Source: an uncultured Clostridia bacterium
GTDB taxonomy: Bacteria > Bacillota > Clostridia > UMGS1883
Reading direction: 5' to 3'
NCBI GenBank assembly: GCA_934454525.1
Contig: CAKSFM010000001.1
Location: 179,683-243,682 of the forward strand
DNA: 64,000 nucleotides
Under the pieces are notes generated by a model that did no database searches, was not told the DNA's origin, and saw only the letters and a program-made list of their open reading frames with translations. Made by a program: the position numbers and the translations under genes. Positions 61,977-64,000 of the stretch are shown here, piece after piece; the first letter of the stretch is position 1; the number at the start of each line of letters is the position of its first letter.

Positions 61977-62270
61977 TTATCGGGTTGTGGCTTTTGTTTC
62001 ACCGTTTAAAAATATCTCCGTTCCATCAATTTGCATATCAAGTCCGGTCACAATTATATTTGAATAAGTGAGAGGAAAATAAGTTATATCATCATACAGA
62101 AATATTGGATATTTAAAGTATTTCTGTAGCTGTTCATAAAAATTAATATAATTAATGTCAACCGGAAATTTAACTACTGTTACATCAAAATCCGCATTTT
62201 TCGCAGCCGCAGCCGAAGCTGCGGAAAGCATCTCAATCAGTAAGGAAAAAATAATTATCACCTTTTTCAT
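61977..62270 (-). CDS. Short exported protein, likely truncated stalk-domain protein
   Basis: 97 residues with GGGGTG before the ATG. Signal peptide (residues 1-22), then a segment IFLYDDITYFPLTY typical of the copper-amine-oxidase-like stalk modules seen in larger exported proteins of this genome. The usual second half of the module is missing and the frame ends about 70 bp from the dispersed repeat. It may be a remnant of a longer gene cut by the repeat, or a real small protein. Confidence 0.6.
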   Translation of the reverse strand: MKKVIIIFSLLIEMLSAASAAAAKNADFDVTVVKFPVDINYINFYEQLQKYFKYPIFLYDDITYFPLTYSNIIVTGLDMQIDGTEIFLNGETKATTR

Positions 62271-62465
62271 GCCGTCACCCCTTTAAAAAATATAATTACT
62301 GTATCTGCAATCTGTGGTATATTTTTAATTGACAGAAGTAAAGTTATTCTGCCTCTCACTTTATTATATCTTATCTTTTCAAAATCGCAATAGGTAATTA
62401 TAAGATTGGTTGCTATATCCTCCAAAAAGGCGGCTATACAATTTCATGCATAGCCGCCGCAGAAT

Positions 62466-63806
62466 TTATATATTTTTTATCTGCCTATGATAGAGATGTG
62501 CAAACATCAGAATTGAGGCACAAAGCGATACCGCCTCTGCAATGGGGAAAGCATACCAAACGGCAAATTCGCCGAATTGTGAAAGATAGTATGCAACCGG
62601 TGCAATAATAACAAGTTGGCGCAGAACCGAGATAAACAAACTTCTGACACCTGAACCCACGCCCTGAAAAAATGACGAAAATACAATTCCGAGCGCTGCA
62701 GGTATAAAACAAAGGCTGATAGTGCGAAGTGCGCGGACACCAATCCGCATCATATCATCGGAATAATTGTAAATGGCAATAAGTTTGTCCGGAATCAGCT
62801 GAAACAGCGCCGTACCTGCCGCCATAATAATTACACCGATTACGCATCCGATTTTTACGGCAGAAATCATTCTTTTTTTGTTCCGTGCGCCGAAATTGTA
62901 TCCGATTATCGGCAGCAGACCCTGTGTCAGACCGAAAACGGGCATAAATACAAATGACTGCAACTTGAAATATATTCCGAGAACATCGACGGCGGCCTGT
63001 GAAATATTTATGAGAATCATGTTAAGAATGCTCACCATGAACGAACCTATCGATTGCATGATGATTGCCGGGAAGCCTACAGCATATATGTTTTTGACGG
63101 TTTTGCCGTTAAAGCGAAAGCCGCGGAGCGATATATGGATATAATGATTTCCGTATATAATGACAATAATGCTGAAAATCATCGACAGAATCTGACCAAG
63201 AACTGTTGCAACGGCAGCGCCGAAAGCGCCCATTTTCAGTCCGAAAATAAATATAGGATCAAGGATAATATTTGCCACCGCACCTGTAAGCTGAAACAGC
63301 ATCGGGAAAATCATATTTCCGGTTGCCTGAATGGATTTTTCAATATTAATTTCAACAAAGACGCCGAAAGAAAATATCATAACTGTGCTCAAATATGCAA
63401 TTCCGTTTTCAATAATTACCTTGTCATCCGTATACATATTGAAAAAGGATTTTGTAAGGAACAGACCTGCAAGTGCAAACACAATCCAGCTTATAATGCC
63501 AAGCACAACACCGTGAGATGCCGCACTGTCAGCTTCATCGTTCCGTTTTTCGCCTAATCTGCGTGACACCAAAGAATTGATTCCCACTCCCGTTCCGACC
63601 GCAACGGCTATCATGAGCATTTGCACGGGAAAAGCAAAATTAACTGCCGTGAAAGCTTTTTGCGAATAATTTGACACAAAAATGCTGTCAACAACATTAT
63701 ATAGTGACTGTATAAGCATTGAAAACATCACCGGAAGCGACATTTTTAAAATCAGCGGTATCATGGGAGCAGTTCCCATTTTGTTTTCTTTTATTTGTTC
63801 TGCCAT
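62466..63806 (-). CDS. MATE family multidrug efflux transporter
   Basis: 446 residues from the ATG at 63806. Twelve predicted membrane spans with the MATE repeats LPVMFSMLIQSLYNVVDSIF and AVGFPAIIMQSIGSFMVSIL at the start of each half. It likely expels cationic compounds using a sodium or proton gradient. The start has AAAGG 11 nt before; an earlier ATG at 63848 lacks a good site. It lies downstream of an rRNA operon end, with its own expression expected. Confidence 0.93.
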   Translation of the reverse strand: MAEQIKENKMGTAPMIPLILKMSLPVMFSMLIQSLYNVVDSIFVSNYSQKAFTAVNFAFPVQMLMIAVAVGTGVGINSLVSRRLGEKRNDEADSAASHGVVLGIISWIVFALAGLFLTKSFFNMYTDDKVIIENGIAYLSTVMIFSFGVFVEINIEKSIQATGNMIFPMLFQLTGAVANIILDPIFIFGLKMGAFGAAVATVLGQILSMIFSIIVIIYGNHYIHISLRGFRFNGKTVKNIYAVGFPAIIMQSIGSFMVSILNMILINISQAAVDVLGIYFKLQSFVFMPVFGLTQGLLPIIGYNFGARNKKRMISAVKIGCVIGVIIMAAGTALFQLIPDKLIAIYNYSDDMMRIGVRALRTISLCFIPAALGIVFSSFFQGVGSGVRSLFISVLRQLVIIAPVAYYLSQFGEFAVWYAFPIAEAVSLCASILMFAHLYHRQIKNI

Positions 63807-63893
63807 ATTATGCACAACCTTTCCGTGACTGCCGCAGCAATTTCTCATTAAAATACACTCTTACGGATAGACCAATATGTAAGAAAATAGTAT

Positions 63894-63925
63894 AAAAGAG
63901 AGGCTTCAACAGAAACCTCTCTTTT
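63894..63925 (-). terminator. Terminator of the rRNA operon
   Basis: A 10-bp stem AAAAGAGAGG/CCTCTCTTTT (63894-63903 with 63916-63925), directly after the 5S 3' end on the minus strand. Confidence 0.85.
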
Positions 63926-63929
63926 CAGT

Positions 63930-64000
63930 TCCGGCGACGACCTACTTTCCCGGGCAGCTTCCCGCCAAGTATCATCAGCACTGCAGAGCTTAACTTCCGT
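63930..64000 (-). rRNA. rrf: 5S ribosomal RNA, 3' part, cut by the window edge
   Basis: Read on the minus strand, ACGGAAGTTAAGCTCT and GGGAAAGTAGGTCGTCGCCGG are conserved 5S segments (loop and 3' strand). The 5' part lies beyond the right edge. Confidence 0.95.

Overview
The window looks like the chromosome of an anaerobic, endospore-forming Firmicute of the class Clostridia. The pointers are PolC, spoIVA and spoVM, RNase J, a PPi-type phosphofructokinase, the [FeFe]-hydrogenase maturase HydE, an infC-rpmI-rplT operon with an L20-type leader, a lysine riboswitch, WG-repeat and copper-amine-oxidase-type stalk proteins, and consistent sigma-A promoters with 17-18 bp spacing. I cannot name genus or species.

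Layout. 1-12.7 kb: a cut MalT/LuxR-type regulator; a WG-repeat exported protein; a PrsA-like foldase; lon-engB; an HtrA protease; lrgAB; and the lysA-amidohydrolase-rsuA operon. 12.8-25.3 kb: a small-multidrug-export family protein, metK, a chain of overlapping genes (small ORF-recD2-comF-queG), then on the other strand infC-rpmI-rplT, a SpoU methylase and dprA-topA-trmFO. 25.4-30.9 kb: hydE-tcdA-ttcA converging on an amino-acid ABC operon led by a lysine riboswitch. 31-41.2 kb: trmR-trhP-ruvC-ruvA-ruvB, a DJ-1 protein, a DUF2156 protein, a TagA-type glycosyltransferase, a wall amidase, an acidic stalk protein and spoIVA. 41.2-43.5 kb: RNase J behind a long structured leader. 43.5-50.2 kb: an AT-rich accessory island. 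50.2-63.8 kb: spoVM, a 50-residue membrane protein, polC, ispG, an ACT protein, a tandem-repeat exported protein, PPi-PFK, a ROK kinase, a second amino-acid ABC operon and a MATE pump. At the right edge lies the 3' end of a 5S rRNA on the minus strand.

The island is the main accessory element. A small helix-turn-helix protein, two cytosine-C5 methyltransferases, a protein with a NOV/DUF3883-like C-terminus (candidate endonuclease) and a Vsr mismatch endonuclease form one tight minus-strand operon. Its promoter overlaps a perfect 10-bp inverted repeat. Divergent to it, behind a folded leader, lie a TnpW-like small gene and a large serine recombinase. This reads as a self-mobile restriction-modification module with its own controller.

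The most surprising core gene is polC: it has the OB, PHP, zinc-finger and polymerase parts, but the DnaQ-type proofreading exonuclease that normally interrupts the PHP domain is absent and the flanking PHP sequence is joined cleanly. A second curiosity is a two-part dispersed repeat of about 155 bp found in order X-Y at 30.9 kb and Y-X at 61.8 kb. A fragment of it is read in frame within the signal-peptide region of the WG-repeat protein, and a worn copy lies after RNase J.
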